The notes under the pieces were generated by a model. It worked only from the letters and a program-made list of their open reading frames with translations, made no database searches and was not told where the DNA came from. DNA of 64,000 bases, taken from Polyangiaceae bacterium (lineage in GTDB: Bacteria > Myxococcota_A > Polyangia > Polyangiales > Polyangiaceae). Where the stretch lies: positions 24,998 through 88,997 of the forward strand of contig JADLEQ010000110.1 of NCBI GenBank assembly GCA_020846005.1, written 5' to 3'. The position numbers and the translations under genes were made by a program. This document shows positions 30,523 through 40,301 of this stretch, piece by piece (positions within the stretch are counted from its first letter, which is position 1; each line of letters begins with the position of its first letter).

Positions 30523-31563
30523 CTATAGCCCAGCCGGGACGGGCGCCAATTCCGGAGCGCGGACGGGCGCGTCCGTGCACGGTCGCTGGCGGAGCGCCGT
30601 CACCGCGCCGCCGCTGGTTCGAACGCCGGCCGGGGCCGGAAGGGGCGCCAGCCAGATGTCGATCTCCGGCAGCGCATGGAACGGCCCGCTTCCCTCCAGC
30701 GGCCGGCGGACGGCCCCCATCGCGGGGTCGCTCGGGTGCGCCGTCTCCGTCCAGAAGCACCGCCCGTGATCGCCGGGCGCGTAGAGGTGCGCGCGGCCGC
30801 GCTCGACGATCACCTCCGCACGATCCACGACCGAGCCGTCCGCGCTGCGGGCCTCGAGGAGGATGCGCCCGGTCGGGAGTCGAACCCTGACGCCGGCGGC
30901 CGAGCTCTCGCCGCGGGCTGGGTCGACGACCGCCGCGGGGCGGCCGTCGGCCCACACGGTGAGGCGGTCACCCGTGAGCGCGAGGACGCGCACCTCGGCG
31001 GTGAGCAGCGCGTGCGCGACGAGCGCCGATCCGACGGCCAGGGTGGTCGTAGAGAGCGCCCACCGCACCGGGACACCCACCCACCGCCGCGCCCGGCTCG
31101 GGTCGGAGGCGGCGCGCCGGGCGAACGCCTCGCTGGCGCAGGCGAGCGCGCCGTCCGCCACGACCCACGCCGCGGCCCCCGCGACCTCGTGCCCGGGCGC
31201 CGGCCGCGCGACCCCGAGCCCCCACCACGGGAGCGCCGAGGCGAGGGCCGCGCCCAGCGCGATCGCGGCGGCGGAGCACCACGGCGCCGCGAGCGCGAGC
31301 GCCCACGCGACGCTGGCGCCCGCGAGCCCGCCGGCCACCGCGATCGCCAGCCAGCGCGTGCGCTCGGCGTGCACGTGACGCCGACACGCCGCGCAGTACG
31401 GGACAGCGACCGCGCGCACCCCACGACGAGCCGGCTCGAGGTGCGTCGGAGGCGCCAGACAGCACGCGCACGCTCCTGCCTGGGTGGCGTCGGCCCCGCG
31501 CGCGACGACCCAGAGATCGGCGCGGCGCCATGGGGCGAGGAGCGCTCGGGCGGCAGGGTTCAT
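30523..31563 (-). CDS. Membrane protein with N-terminal Cys pairs, hypothetical
   Basis: 346 residues. The first 65 hold 'GACACCLAPP' and 'VPYCAACRRHVH', two cysteine clusters that look like a small zinc-binding module. Two or three membrane segments follow at about 70-120 ('WLAIAVAGGLAGASVAWALA'), with another near 180-205. The remaining 140 residues are soluble, beta-rich and lack known motifs ('LPTGRILLEARSADGSVVD'). The start is the ATG at 31563. It is 9 bp upstream of grpE on the same strand and 62 bp from the divergent helicase gene, so it may lead the grpE-dnaK transcript. Function unknown. Confidence 0.8.
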   Translation of the reverse strand: MNPAARALLAPWRRADLWVVARGADATQAGACACCLAPPTHLEPARRGVRAVAVPYCAACRRHVHAERTRWLAIAVAGGLAGASVAWALALAAPWCSAAAIALGAALASALPWWGLGVARPAPGHEVAGAAAWVVADGALACASEAFARRAASDPSRARRWVGVPVRWALSTTTLAVGSALVAHALLTAEVRVLALTGDRLTVWADGRPAAVVDPARGESSAAGVRVRLPTGRILLEARSADGSVVDRAEVIVERGRAHLYAPGDHGRCFWTETAHPSDPAMGAVRRPLEGSGPFHALPEIDIWLAPLPAPAGVRTSGGAVTALRQRPCTDAPVRAPELAPVPAGL

Positions 31564-31625
31564 CGGGGACGGTCGGACCTGCGGAGCATGCCTCCGCGCG
31601 GCCGTCCGTGCTACGCGCGAGCGCC

Positions 31626-33923
31626 ATGCACGGCGCCGATCCGCCCACCCGCGCGCCCGCTGGCACCGCCGCGCTGAACGACCCACAGCGCGCGGCCGTC
31701 GAACACGAGGCGGGACCGCTGCTGGTGTTCGCGGGCGCCGGGAGCGGGAAGACGCGCGTGATCACCCACCGGATCGCGCGCCTCCTCGAGCATCACCGCG
31801 TGCCGCCCTACCGGGTCCTCGCCGTCACCTTCACGAACAAGGCCGCGGCCGAGATGCGCGCGCGAGTGTCGGCGCTGGCGGGCCCGGAGGTCACCTCGGA
31901 TCTTTGGGCGGGGACCTTCCACGCGGTGTGCGCGCGCCTGCTCCGCCGTTACCACGCCGAGGTCGGGCTCGAGCGGAGCTTCACCATCTACGACGACTCC
32001 GATCAGCGCGCGCTCGTCGCGCGGGTCGCGAAGACGCTCGGCTACGACGACCGACAGCACCCGCCGAAGCAGGTGTTGTCCTGGATCCACGCTCAGAAGC
32101 GCGAGGCACGCGCGCCAGGCGAGGCGGAGCCGATCCTCCCCGCGCACGCCGCGGCCGCCGAGATCTACGGGGGATATCAGCGCGCGCTCGCCGCGGCCAA
32201 CGCGGTCGATTTCGACGACCTGCTCCTCCACGTCATGCGCCTCGCGGAGTCCGAGTCTCCCGCCGGCTCGGAGCTGCGCGCCCGGTTCTCCCACGTCTTG
32301 GTCGACGAGTTCCAAGACACGAACGCCGTGCAGTACCGGCTCGTCCGAGCGCTCGCGGCGCGGGAGCGGAACGTCTGCGTCGTGGGCGACGACGACCAGT
32401 CGATCTACCGGTGGCGGGGCGCGGATGTCCGCATCATCCTGGGGTTCCGCCGGGACTTCCCCGACGCCGCCGTCGTCAAGCTGGAGCAGAACTACCGATC
32501 GACGGCCAACGTCGTGCGCGCGGCGCTGGCCGTGATCGAGCCGGCGCGAGAGCGGGAGCCCAAGCGGCTCTGGACGGCCTCCCCGCCGGGCGACCCGATC
32601 TGCATCCGAGGCGTGCGCGACGAGCGCGAGGAGGCGACGATGGTGGTCCGCCAGGTCGCGGAGGAGCGCGCGCGGGGGGTCGGCCCACGCGACATCGCGG
32701 TGTTCTACCGGACGCACGCCCAGTCCCGGGTGCTGGAGGAGGCCTTCCGTGGAGCCCGTATCCCCTACCAGGTGATCGGCGGCCATCGGTTCTTCGATCG
32801 AGCCGAGGTGAAGGACCTCCTCGCCTACCTCCGGCTGATCGCCAACCCGCGGAGCGACGCCGATCTGCTCCGGGTCGTGAACGTCCCAACCCGCGGGATC
32901 GGCGACAAGACGATCGACCGCGTGCTGTCCGTCGCCGCTGCCCGGGGGACGAGCGCGTGGGACGCGATCGACGCTGCCGCGAGTGAGCTCGGCTCGGGAC
33001 CGCGGTCGCGGCTCGTCGCGTTCCGCGACGCGGTCGCGGAGCTGCGCCGGGCGGCGCCCGGGATCACCGTCCACGATCTTGCCGAGCGCGTGCTCGAGAC
33101 GACGGGCTACCGCGCCGCGCTGGTGAAGGCCGACGACGCGGAGAGCGATGCGCGCCTGGAGAACCTGGCGGAGCTGCTCGGTTCCATCCAGGAGTGGGAG
33201 GACGAGACGCGAGGCGCGGGCCGGGAGCCCGAGCTCGCGGACTACCTGGAGCGGGTCGCGCTGGCGAGCGCGGTGGACCTGGCCGGGGACGAGGGCGCGG
33301 TGTCGCTGATGACGGTGCACGCGGCCAAGGGGCTCGAGTTCCGCGTGGTGCTCCTCACGGGGATGGAGGAGGAGGTCTTCCCGTACCGCGGGCTCGACGG
33401 CGCAGCGCCGGAGGAGCTCGACGAGGAGCGGCGCCTGGCGTACGTCGCGATCACGCGAGCGCGCGAGCGCCTCGTGGCGAGCTTCGCGACCCTGCGCACG
33501 CTGTTTGGGCGGACGCGATGGGGCGAGCCGAGCCGGTTCCTCGAGGCGCTCCCCTCCGAGATCGTCCGGGGTGAGGGGCTCGCGCGGGATTTCGGGCAGC
33601 GCCGCGCGTCCTCGCGGCGCGCGCCCGGGGAGCGCTGGGTCGAGCCCGAAGAGGCGGCGTGCTCAGCGTCTGCGTGGGGTGACGACCCCGCGCGCGAGGT
33701 CACGACGGCGCGCCCCACCGGGGCGGCGGCCCGGAGCGCCGAGCCCGCCGAGGCGCCGGCCGCAGGCCCTCGCCTCCGGCGTGGCGACGCCGTCCGACAC
33801 GCCCGGTTCGGGCGCGGCGTCGTGGAGAGCGGGGACGGCGCGTCCATCGTGAGCGTCCGCTTCGCCACGGTCGGGACGAAGCGCATCGACGCGCGCTTCC
33901 TGGAGCGGGCCGCGCCGAGCTGA
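31626..33923 (+). CDS. UvrD/PcrA-type superfamily 1 DNA helicase
   Basis: 765 residues, 3'-5' helicase length. All SF1A motifs are present: 'LNDPQRAAVEH' (Q motif), 'FAGAGSGKTRVITHR' (Walker A), 'FTNKAAAEMRAR', 'LVDEFQDTNAVQY' (Walker B), 'VGDDDQSIYRWRGAD', 'EQNYRS', 'LMTVHAAKGLEFRVV' and 'AYVAITRARERL'. The C-terminus has a basic 'RGDAVRHARFGRGVV' Tudor-like module that in PcrA/UvrD contacts RNA polymerase. It acts in nucleotide excision repair, mismatch repair or conflict resolution. Start: ATG at 31626, after which the conserved region begins at about residue 17. UvrD and PcrA cannot be told apart here. Confidence 0.95.
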   Translation: MHGADPPTRAPAGTAALNDPQRAAVEHEAGPLLVFAGAGSGKTRVITHRIARLLEHHRVPPYRVLAVTFTNKAAAEMRARVSALAGPEVTSDLWAGTFHAVCARLLRRYHAEVGLERSFTIYDDSDQRALVARVAKTLGYDDRQHPPKQVLSWIHAQKREARAPGEAEPILPAHAAAAEIYGGYQRALAAANAVDFDDLLLHVMRLAESESPAGSELRARFSHVLVDEFQDTNAVQYRLVRALAARERNVCVVGDDDQSIYRWRGADVRIILGFRRDFPDAAVVKLEQNYRSTANVVRAALAVIEPAREREPKRLWTASPPGDPICIRGVRDEREEATMVVRQVAEERARGVGPRDIAVFYRTHAQSRVLEEAFRGARIPYQVIGGHRFFDRAEVKDLLAYLRLIANPRSDADLLRVVNVPTRGIGDKTIDRVLSVAAARGTSAWDAIDAAASELGSGPRSRLVAFRDAVAELRRAAPGITVHDLAERVLETTGYRAALVKADDAESDARLENLAELLGSIQEWEDETRGAGREPELADYLERVALASAVDLAGDEGAVSLMTVHAAKGLEFRVVLLTGMEEEVFPYRGLDGAAPEELDEERRLAYVAITRARERLVASFATLRTLFGRTRWGEPSRFLEALPSEIVRGEGLARDFGQRRASSRRAPGERWVEPEEAACSASAWGDDPAREVTTARPTGAAARSAEPAEAPAAGPRLRRGDAVRHARFGRGVVESGDGASIVSVRFATVGTKRIDARFLERAAPS

Positions 33924-33979
33924 CGTGCCGCGCGTCGGCCGGGCTCGCGCGCCACGCGGGTGCGCTAGGCTCCCGCCCG

Positions 33980-34291
33980 ATGAGCAAGCGACTGGAGATG
34001 CTGGAGAAGCTCGTGGCGTCCGGAGCCGCGGATTCGTTCGGCGTGTATGCGCTGGCGATGGAGCTGCGCAAGCTGGGCGAGGTGGACCGCGCGGTGGCGA
34101 CCTTCGAGTCACTCCGCCAGCGCGACGCGCGGTACGTGCCGATGTACCTCATGGCGGCGCAGACGCTCGCCGACGCGTCACGCCCCGCCGAGGCGCGGAG
34201 CTGGGTCGAGCAGGGTATCGCCGAGGCGCGAGCGCAGGGCGAGGCGAAGGCGCTCGGTGAGCTCGAGGCGCTCCTCGCCGTGCTGGGCTGA
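33980..34291 (+). CDS. Small TPR-like protein
   Basis: 103 residues: MSKRLEMLEKLVASGAAD, then two to three helix pairs with TPR-like spacing ('YALAMELRKLGEVDRAVATF', 'YVPMYLMAAQTLADASRPAE'). It is soluble and acidic at the end. Such proteins occur widely in myxobacteria as small scaffolds; a partner is unknown. It follows the helicase gene by 56 bp on the same strand and ends 17 bp before the convergent patatin gene. Confidence 0.8.
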   Translation: MSKRLEMLEKLVASGAADSFGVYALAMELRKLGEVDRAVATFESLRQRDARYVPMYLMAAQTLADASRPAEARSWVEQGIAEARAQGEAKALGELEALLAVLG

Positions 34292-34308
34292 GCGCGCCGC
34301 GAGCGGCG

Positions 34309-35580
34309 TCACCCCACGACGGGCGGAGGCAACGACCACCCGGAGGCTCCCCCCGTCGTGCCCGGATCGTCCTCGGGGGGTGAGTCGTCGGCCACGCTGC
34401 CGAAGAAGTCGAGCAGCTCTCCCCGCCGCGCCGCGGCGTCCGCACGGCCGAGCTCGATCAGACGGCGCGTGAAGCCGCCATCGAACAACAGGTAGCTCGC
34501 GAGGTCGGCGTCGTCGGCCACCCCCACGTCGAGCAACGACAGCAGACGCTTGGTGAGCAGCGGGCCGGCGCGGAGCTCGCCGCGCCGGAGGTACTCGGCG
34601 GCGATCTCGCCGATCCCCGCGCTCGGCCGCACGACCATGAGCTCGATGCGCCGGTAGTCGTGCCCGCCGCGCCGCGCCGCCGACTCGTTCACCCGAGCCT
34701 CGAAGTCGTCCCCGTACGCCGCGCTCCCGCTCGCGAACAGATCGTTCAGCAGGTTGATCGTCCCCAGATCGTTGTCGAGGTGATCCAGCAGCAGCGCGTT
34801 GAGGATCTTCCCGAGCAAGAACGTCGCGCCCGGCATCGGGAGCTCGGCGCTCGGTACGTGGGGGACGCCGCGAACCGCCCGCGAGGTGCCGACGACCAGG
34901 ATGTGGGTCGCCCCCAGACGGATGGCCGGGGCGATCGGGGTGTTTTGCCGAACGCCGCCGTCGACGTAGAGCTGGCTCCCGACGCGGACCGGCGGGAAGA
35001 GCAGCGGGATCGCGGCCGAGGCCAGCACGTGCTGGGGGCCGATACGATCGGCGCGGATGACCGTCCGTGGTGGCGCGCGGGTCGGCAGCGCCGTGTCCGG
35101 CGCAGTCTGCATGAAGATGACCGTGCGCCCCGCGGCGACCTCGGTCGCCGAGACGCTCAGGGCTCGCAGCCAGCCCTTGCGCAGGTTGCGGGAGATGGCG
35201 CGCCACGGGATCTCGCGCTGGACGAGGGCGGCCATCGGGGAGACATCGAAGAAGCCAGACCCGGACCCGCCGCCGAGCAGGACCCTCGGCAGGCTCACCA
35301 CCTCGCGCCACCCGAACCCGAGCACGTCGTCGAGGCGTAGCCCCGCCCACACGTCGGCGAGCCGGCGAACCCCGAGCACGGGATCCGTCAGGTGCGCCGC
35401 GAGGTGGGCGGTGTTGACCGCGCCGACGCTCGTGCCGCAGAGGATCTCGACGCGCGGGGGAGCCCCGCGTTGCCGCGCGAGCTCGTCGAAGACGTAGGCG
35501 AGGACACCGGCCTCGTAGGCGCCACGCGCGCCGCCGCCGGAGAGGATCAGGGCCAGCCGGCGCTTCGATCTCGGTTCCAC
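34309..35580 (-). CDS. Patatin-like phospholipase
   Basis: 423 residues. Patatin-fold acyl hydrolases use a Ser-Asp dyad. Seen here: oxyanion-hole 'SGGGARG' (15-20), nucleophile Ser51 in 'CGTSVGA', and Asp207 in 'LYVDGGVRQNTP'. Nothing resembles a signal peptide, so it likely acts on phospholipids or other lipid esters in the cytoplasm or at the inner membrane. A C-terminal extension of about 170 residues is helical and unrecognised, ending in a Pro/Gly-rich tail. Start ATG at 35580. It is 58 bp from the TPR lipoprotein gene on the same strand. Confidence 0.92.
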   Translation of the reverse strand: MEPRSKRRLALILSGGGARGAYEAGVLAYVFDELARQRGAPPRVEILCGTSVGAVNTAHLAAHLTDPVLGVRRLADVWAGLRLDDVLGFGWREVVSLPRVLLGGGSGSGFFDVSPMAALVQREIPWRAISRNLRKGWLRALSVSATEVAAGRTVIFMQTAPDTALPTRAPPRTVIRADRIGPQHVLASAAIPLLFPPVRVGSQLYVDGGVRQNTPIAPAIRLGATHILVVGTSRAVRGVPHVPSAELPMPGATFLLGKILNALLLDHLDNDLGTINLLNDLFASGSAAYGDDFEARVNESAARRGGHDYRRIELMVVRPSAGIGEIAAEYLRRGELRAGPLLTKRLLSLLDVGVADDADLASYLLFDGGFTRRLIELGRADAAARRGELLDFFGSVADDSPPEDDPGTTGGASGWSLPPPVVG

Positions 35581-35638
35581 GGACCTCGACCCTACGCGGC
35601 GCGTGCCCGCAGGGCAACGGCGGCACCCGGCGGCGGGA

Positions 35639-37840
35639 TCAGGGCAGGGCGGTGCCGGCGGGCAGGCGCGGGATCTGCGCGCCCTTCGCGCGGAGGATGA
35701 GATCGCGGGCGACCATCACCTCCACCAGATCGATCGCCGTGCTGCGCGCGACGGGCTCGAGCGCCGCCACTGCAGGCCAGGGGCTCGAGGGCAGGTGCAG
35801 GGCGACGTAGAACGCGGCCTCGGTGCGCTCGACGAGCGTGCGAGCCCCGGCGCTGAGCTCGGCGTCCGTCGCGCGTCCACGCCCCCAGGCGGCGAGTTTC
35901 GCGGGCCACCCGGTGGCGTCCTGGATCGACGCGAGCGCGTCGTCTACGGCGCCATCGGGGGGCGCGCCGCTCGCGACCTCGACGAGCCGGAGCCACAGCG
36001 CGACGTACACGAGGTCCTCGGCTGCGAGCCCCGCCTCCCGAGCGCGACGGAGCATCGCGCGAGCGGCCTCGAGATCGCGCGCCGCGAGCGCGCGCCGCGA
36101 AGCGTCGAGGAGCGTCGCGGTGAGCTGCCGCGCGTCACCGGCGGACGCCGTGAGCGCGCGCTCGGTGGCCCGCGCGGCGCCGGACCGCTCACCGTAGGCG
36201 TCGAGCACCCTCGCGAGCAGCCGCTCCGCGCGCGCCTGCTCGGCGCCCGAGCGCGCGAGCTGCCGCGCGTCGAGCGCCCGCGCGAGGGCCATGGCGAGCG
36301 CGCTCGCCGCGTCCGGCGGCTGCCCCGCCTCGCGCGCGACCTCGAAGAGGACGAGCCAGGCCTCCGCCTCCCCCGGCGCGTCCCCGCCGCGCCGGGACAT
36401 CTGGATCACCAGCTCGAGCGAGCGCCGGGCGCCAGCGAAGTCCCCTCGCTGACGCTGGATGCCAGAGAGCAACTGGTAGCCCTCCGCGGTGGGCTCGCGC
36501 CGAACGGCGTCCTCGACCAGCGGCAGCGCGCGGGCGAGCTCCCCGGCGCGGGTCTCGAGCGCGCCCATGGCGTAGGTGACTCGCGCAGCGCTCGGCCGCA
36601 CCGCGCCGACGCGAGAGTTCTCCCGCGCCGCCTCGAGCAGCCGCAGGGCGGCAGAGTACGTCCGCCGGGCCGCGTCGAGCTGCCCGATCGCGTCCTCGTT
36701 CACCATCGCGTCGAGCACGAGCGCCAGCGCGAACGCGAGCTCCTCCGCGGTCGTCTGCGGGCCGAGCGCGTTCGCGAGGACGAGCGGCGCGGCCTCCGCG
36801 AGGCCGAGGCTGGGCAACAGCGCCGCGAGCGGCGCTGCCGCGCGGAAGTCGTTCGGCGCGCTGCGGTGCAGCTCGAGCGCCGCCCCCCAGGCCGCCGCGC
36901 GGGCCAGCTCCGGCTCCATCGAGGTCTCGGGGGTCTCGGGGTGGGTCGCGGCGTCGAAGAGGCGGAACAGATCTACCCACGCGCGTGGGTCATCCGCGCC
37001 GGCGCGCGCCAACCGATCGAGGAGCCCGGGCGGGACCGACCCGGCGAGGCCAGCCGTCTCCAGGGCCTGGGCCGCCGCAGCGGCGTCACCGTGCCGCAGG
37101 TGGAGCGCGACGAGCGACGCGCCCCCCGCGCGCAGCGCGCGGTACGCCTCGATCGCGTCGTCCCGCTCGTCGGGCGTCCGCACCGGCGCGCCATCCTGCT
37201 CGTAGCGCGCTGCGCCCCGGAGCCAGCGCACGGTGGCGTCTCGCGCCCCGGCGACGATCTCGCCCTGCGGGTCGAGGAGCGATCGCGCGACCGCCGCGCG
37301 CTGCTCCGCGCCCAGCGCGCTCATGCGATCCGAACGCTCGCTCCGCCACTCGGCGAGCGCGCGCAGGTGACCATCGATGTCATCCCGCTCGGGCCCCGCC
37401 GGGAGCAGCCCGCGCAGCATCCCGTAGAGCGCACGCGCGCGCCCCTCGTCCCCCTGGCGGGCGACCTCGTGAGCGCCCTCGCGCAGCGCCACCTGGCCGC
37501 CCTCCAGCATCGAGGGATGGAGCTCGCCCTCGCGGACCAGATAGAAGGCTCCCGTGAGGGCCGCGAGGCCAGCCGCGCTGCCCCCGGTCTCGAAGCGTGA
37601 CGCCGCCCTGACGAGCTGGCGCCGCACGACCCCCGCGAGCAGGTTGGTCCGCTGGGGCGTCCGCTCGCCCGCGGAGAGCACCTGCTGAGCGGACACGGAG
37701 AACGCCGCGTCGGACACCGCGACGGGCGCGACGGGCGCGGCGTCACCCGGCGCCGACGGCGCGCGGGGTGGAGGCGACCCGCGGCAGCCGAGAGGGACGA
37801 TCGCACAGGACAGAGCGACGAGGACCGGGGCGAGCCGCAA
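35639..37840 (-). CDS. Large TPR-type lipoprotein, hypothetical
   Basis: 733 residues. The signal peptide ends in lipobox 'IVPLGC' with Cys19, so it is probably lipid-anchored in the inner or outer membrane. After a Pro-rich linker ('SPPPRAPSAPGDAAPVAP') almost the whole protein is Ala-rich helical repeats with TPR-like spacing, densest at about 400-600 ('LPLVEDAVRREPTAEGYQLL', 'LERVIQ'-like helices). No catalytic motif. Likely a periplasmic scaffold; the partner is unknown. It is divergent from the Ser/Thr kinase gene, and the 309-bp gap between them contains a 13-bp tandem repeat. Confidence 0.85.
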   Translation of the reverse strand: MRLAPVLVALSCAIVPLGCRGSPPPRAPSAPGDAAPVAPVAVSDAAFSVSAQQVLSAGERTPQRTNLLAGVVRRQLVRAASRFETGGSAAGLAALTGAFYLVREGELHPSMLEGGQVALREGAHEVARQGDEGRARALYGMLRGLLPAGPERDDIDGHLRALAEWRSERSDRMSALGAEQRAAVARSLLDPQGEIVAGARDATVRWLRGAARYEQDGAPVRTPDERDDAIEAYRALRAGGASLVALHLRHGDAAAAAQALETAGLAGSVPPGLLDRLARAGADDPRAWVDLFRLFDAATHPETPETSMEPELARAAAWGAALELHRSAPNDFRAAAPLAALLPSLGLAEAAPLVLANALGPQTTAEELAFALALVLDAMVNEDAIGQLDAARRTYSAALRLLEAARENSRVGAVRPSAARVTYAMGALETRAGELARALPLVEDAVRREPTAEGYQLLSGIQRQRGDFAGARRSLELVIQMSRRGGDAPGEAEAWLVLFEVAREAGQPPDAASALAMALARALDARQLARSGAEQARAERLLARVLDAYGERSGAARATERALTASAGDARQLTATLLDASRRALAARDLEAARAMLRRAREAGLAAEDLVYVALWLRLVEVASGAPPDGAVDDALASIQDATGWPAKLAAWGRGRATDAELSAGARTLVERTEAAFYVALHLPSSPWPAVAALEPVARSTAIDLVEVMVARDLILRAKGAQIPRLPAGTALP

Positions 37841-37892
37841 GGTGGGCTCACTCTAGCGCCACGACCGCGCCCGGCACCACCACCCGGCGCGA

Positions 37893-38020
37893 CGGCCCGA
37901 CACCACGGCCCGACACCACGGCCCGACGCCACGGCCCGACACCACGGCCCGACACCACGGCCCGACACCACGGCCCGACACCACGGCCCGACACCACGGC
38001 CCCACACGACGGCCCACACC
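37893..38020. repeat. 13-bp tandem repeat array in a divergent intergenic region
   Basis: Unit CGGCCCGACACCA is repeated head to tail: copies 1 and 2 are exact, copy 3 has one change (CGGCCCGACGCCA), copies 4-8 are exact, and two degenerate copies follow to about 38020. Thirteen is not a multiple of three and no gene covers it. The 309-bp gap (37841-38149) between the lipoprotein (minus) and kinase (plus) holds this array plus GC-rich DNA, with a GGAGG ribosome site at 38135-38139. Confidence 0.95.
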
Positions 38021-38149
38021 GGCCTGCGATCGGCCCGCCCGGAGCGGCCCCGGGGCGACGGGGCGGCCCCGGGGGCCGCGCGGAGAGCCGCTGATCCTGC
38101 CGCCGGCGGGGCGATGCGGGGGAGGGGCTAGGTCGGAGGCGCGCGGCCG

Positions 38150-40195
38150 GTGTACGTTTCGCGGGTGACGGTCGCCGCGACCACGCCGTTCGGACCGTTC
38201 GTCCTCGAGCGACGGATCGCGGTCGGCGGGACCGCGGAGGTCTACCTCGCGCGGCCCAAGCTGGGCACTCGCCCCGCGCCGGTGCTGGTCGTGAAGCGCT
38301 TGCTCGGGGGCGCGACGAGCGACGAGGACTTCGGGGCGCTCGAGCGGGAGGCGACGTTGCACCAGGCCGTCTCGCACCCGAACGTCGTCCGCGTGTTCGG
38401 CGCGGGCATGGTCGGCACCGAGCCCTACCTGGCGATGGAGTACGTCGAAGGCGTCGATCTCTACCGGCTGCTCCGGCGGGTGGAGTCGGAGCAGCGGCCA
38501 GTCCCCGCGGAGCTCGGGATCTACGTGGCCCACGAGATCGCCGAGGCGCTCGACTCCGTGCACGACGCGCGCGACGCCTCCGGGCAGCCGCTCGGGATCG
38601 TGCACCGCGACGTGACGCCGTCGAACATCTACCTCTCGGTGCGCGGCGAGGTGAAGCTCGGGGACTTCGGGATCGCGCGGGTCGGCGAGCGAGCGGGGCC
38701 GCCGCCGAGCGGCCGCGGGCTGAAGGGGAAGCTCGGCTACCTCGCGCCGGAGCAGATCGCGGGGGAGCCGGCTGACGGCCGGGCGGACCTGTTCGCGCTC
38801 GGGGCGGTGCTCGGCGAGATCTTGATCGGGGAGCGCGTCTTCCCAGGGCAAGGGCAGCTCGCGGTCCTGCTCGCGATCCGCGACGGCAACCTCGAGCCCC
38901 TCGAGCGCCAGCGGGAGAACCTCCCCCCCGGGCTCCACGAGGTGTTGACGCGCGCGTTGGCGCGCGACCCCGCCGCCCGCTACGCGACGGGGGCCGCGCT
39001 GGCGGCTGCGCTGGTCCCCTTCTTGCCGACCCCGCGCGCGGAGCTGGCGGCGACGCTCGCCCAGTGGGTGCGGTGGGCGCAGGATCAGAAGGGCCTCGCG
39101 TCCCGCATCGAGGGTCAGATCCGCGACAGCGTCGAGCGCATGCGCGCGGTGCGCGCGCGGAGCTCCGGGCGGATCCCCGCCGCGACACCGCCGCCGAGCT
39201 CATCGCGCCCCGGTGGCTCGAGCTGGTCGGGCCTGGCGGACGTGCTCTGCGCCGACGGACGCCGGATGTCCGACCTGCCGTTCGCGCGGCTCGTCGAGCT
39301 CGTCGCGTCGGGCGACGTGGGCGCGCTCGACGAGGTCTCCGTGCTCGGCGAGCCGTTCCGGGCCATCCGAGACATCCCCGAGCTGGCCCGCCACCTCCTG
39401 CCGTCCACCTCCGCCACGACGGGGCGGCTCTTCGCCGCGGGCGTCCCCGACTACCACGTGGACCTCGCCGAGACACCGATGCTCGCGGTGCTCGCGGCGC
39501 TGCGCGAGAAGCGCGCGGACGGCGCGCTGTTCGTCGAGCGGATGGAGCAGGGCTCGTCCCAGCGCAAAGAGATCTACCTCCAGCAAGGCAAGCTGCACCA
39601 CGTCGCCTCGTACGAGCGCGACGACCGGCTGGGGGAGTACCTCGTCCGGCGCGGGGCGCTGGCGCGCGAACAGCTCGACGCGGCGCTCCGAGCCGTCGCG
39701 CGCAACGGCGGGCGGCTCGGCGATACGTTGGTCGCGCTCGGGCTCGTCGAGGCCACGGACGTGTTCCGCGCGCTCCGGGACATGGGGCGCGACCGGGTCG
39801 CGACGCTCTGCACGTGGTCCCGCGGCCACGTCACGTTCTACCGGGGCACCACGGCGACGCGGGTCGAGTTCCCGCTCGCCCTCGATCTCGCGACGGCGAT
39901 GATGGCGGGCGCGATGCTCATGGGGAGCGAGGCCCCGAGGGCGACTCTGCCGATGTCCGCGGCGAGGTGGATCCCCGGGCCGCGCCATCGGTCGCTCGAG
40001 AGCCCCGACGAGCGCGGCACGGCGCCGGCTTCGCTGCAGGAGGCCGCCAATCTCGCCGCCGAGCGGCTCGCGCCCGAGGCGTTCCTCACGCGGGTCCAGG
40101 CCGGCGCCCGCGCCGGTCGCGTGGTGAGCGAGCGCGAGGCGTGCGCGGCGGTCCGCACGGCGCTGTCCCTCGGCTGGCTCGAGGCCGAGGGCTGA
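38150..40195 (+). CDS. Ser/Thr protein kinase with C-terminal DUF4388-like domain
   Basis: 681 residues. Kinase domain about 15-290: Gly loop 'AVGGTAEVY', Lys49, HRD at 152-154 with 'HRDVTPSNIYL', and DFG at 172-174, followed by 'GYLAPEQ'; all catalytic residues present. A linker (about 320-410) leads to a DUF4388/PATAN-like region at about 445-570: 'EIYLQQGKLHHVASYERDD', 'RLGEYLVRRGALAREQL', 'GHVTFYRG'. There is no transmembrane segment, so it is cytosolic. GTG at 38150 has a GGAGG site 10 nt upstream; a GTG at 38165 is possible. The domain pair is common in myxobacterial signalling; substrates unknown. Confidence 0.93.
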   Translation: MYVSRVTVAATTPFGPFVLERRIAVGGTAEVYLARPKLGTRPAPVLVVKRLLGGATSDEDFGALEREATLHQAVSHPNVVRVFGAGMVGTEPYLAMEYVEGVDLYRLLRRVESEQRPVPAELGIYVAHEIAEALDSVHDARDASGQPLGIVHRDVTPSNIYLSVRGEVKLGDFGIARVGERAGPPPSGRGLKGKLGYLAPEQIAGEPADGRADLFALGAVLGEILIGERVFPGQGQLAVLLAIRDGNLEPLERQRENLPPGLHEVLTRALARDPAARYATGAALAAALVPFLPTPRAELAATLAQWVRWAQDQKGLASRIEGQIRDSVERMRAVRARSSGRIPAATPPPSSSRPGGSSWSGLADVLCADGRRMSDLPFARLVELVASGDVGALDEVSVLGEPFRAIRDIPELARHLLPSTSATTGRLFAAGVPDYHVDLAETPMLAVLAALREKRADGALFVERMEQGSSQRKEIYLQQGKLHHVASYERDDRLGEYLVRRGALAREQLDAALRAVARNGGRLGDTLVALGLVEATDVFRALRDMGRDRVATLCTWSRGHVTFYRGTTATRVEFPLALDLATAMMAGAMLMGSEAPRATLPMSAARWIPGPRHRSLESPDERGTAPASLQEAANLAAERLAPEAFLTRVQAGARAGRVVSEREACAAVRTALSLGWLEAEG

Positions 40196-40301
40196 GCCGG
40201 CGGAGCGCGGGGAGGCGCCCTGGGCGCCGGGACCGCCGGCTTGTCGCTGGGCTCGCGCCGGGGGATGCTTCGCCGGAGAGCGTCCTTCCCGGAGGTCCGC
40301 G

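Noticed and set aside
37893..38020. Possible CRISPR array
   Set aside because: Units are contiguous without unique spacers, only 13 bp, and no cas gene is near.
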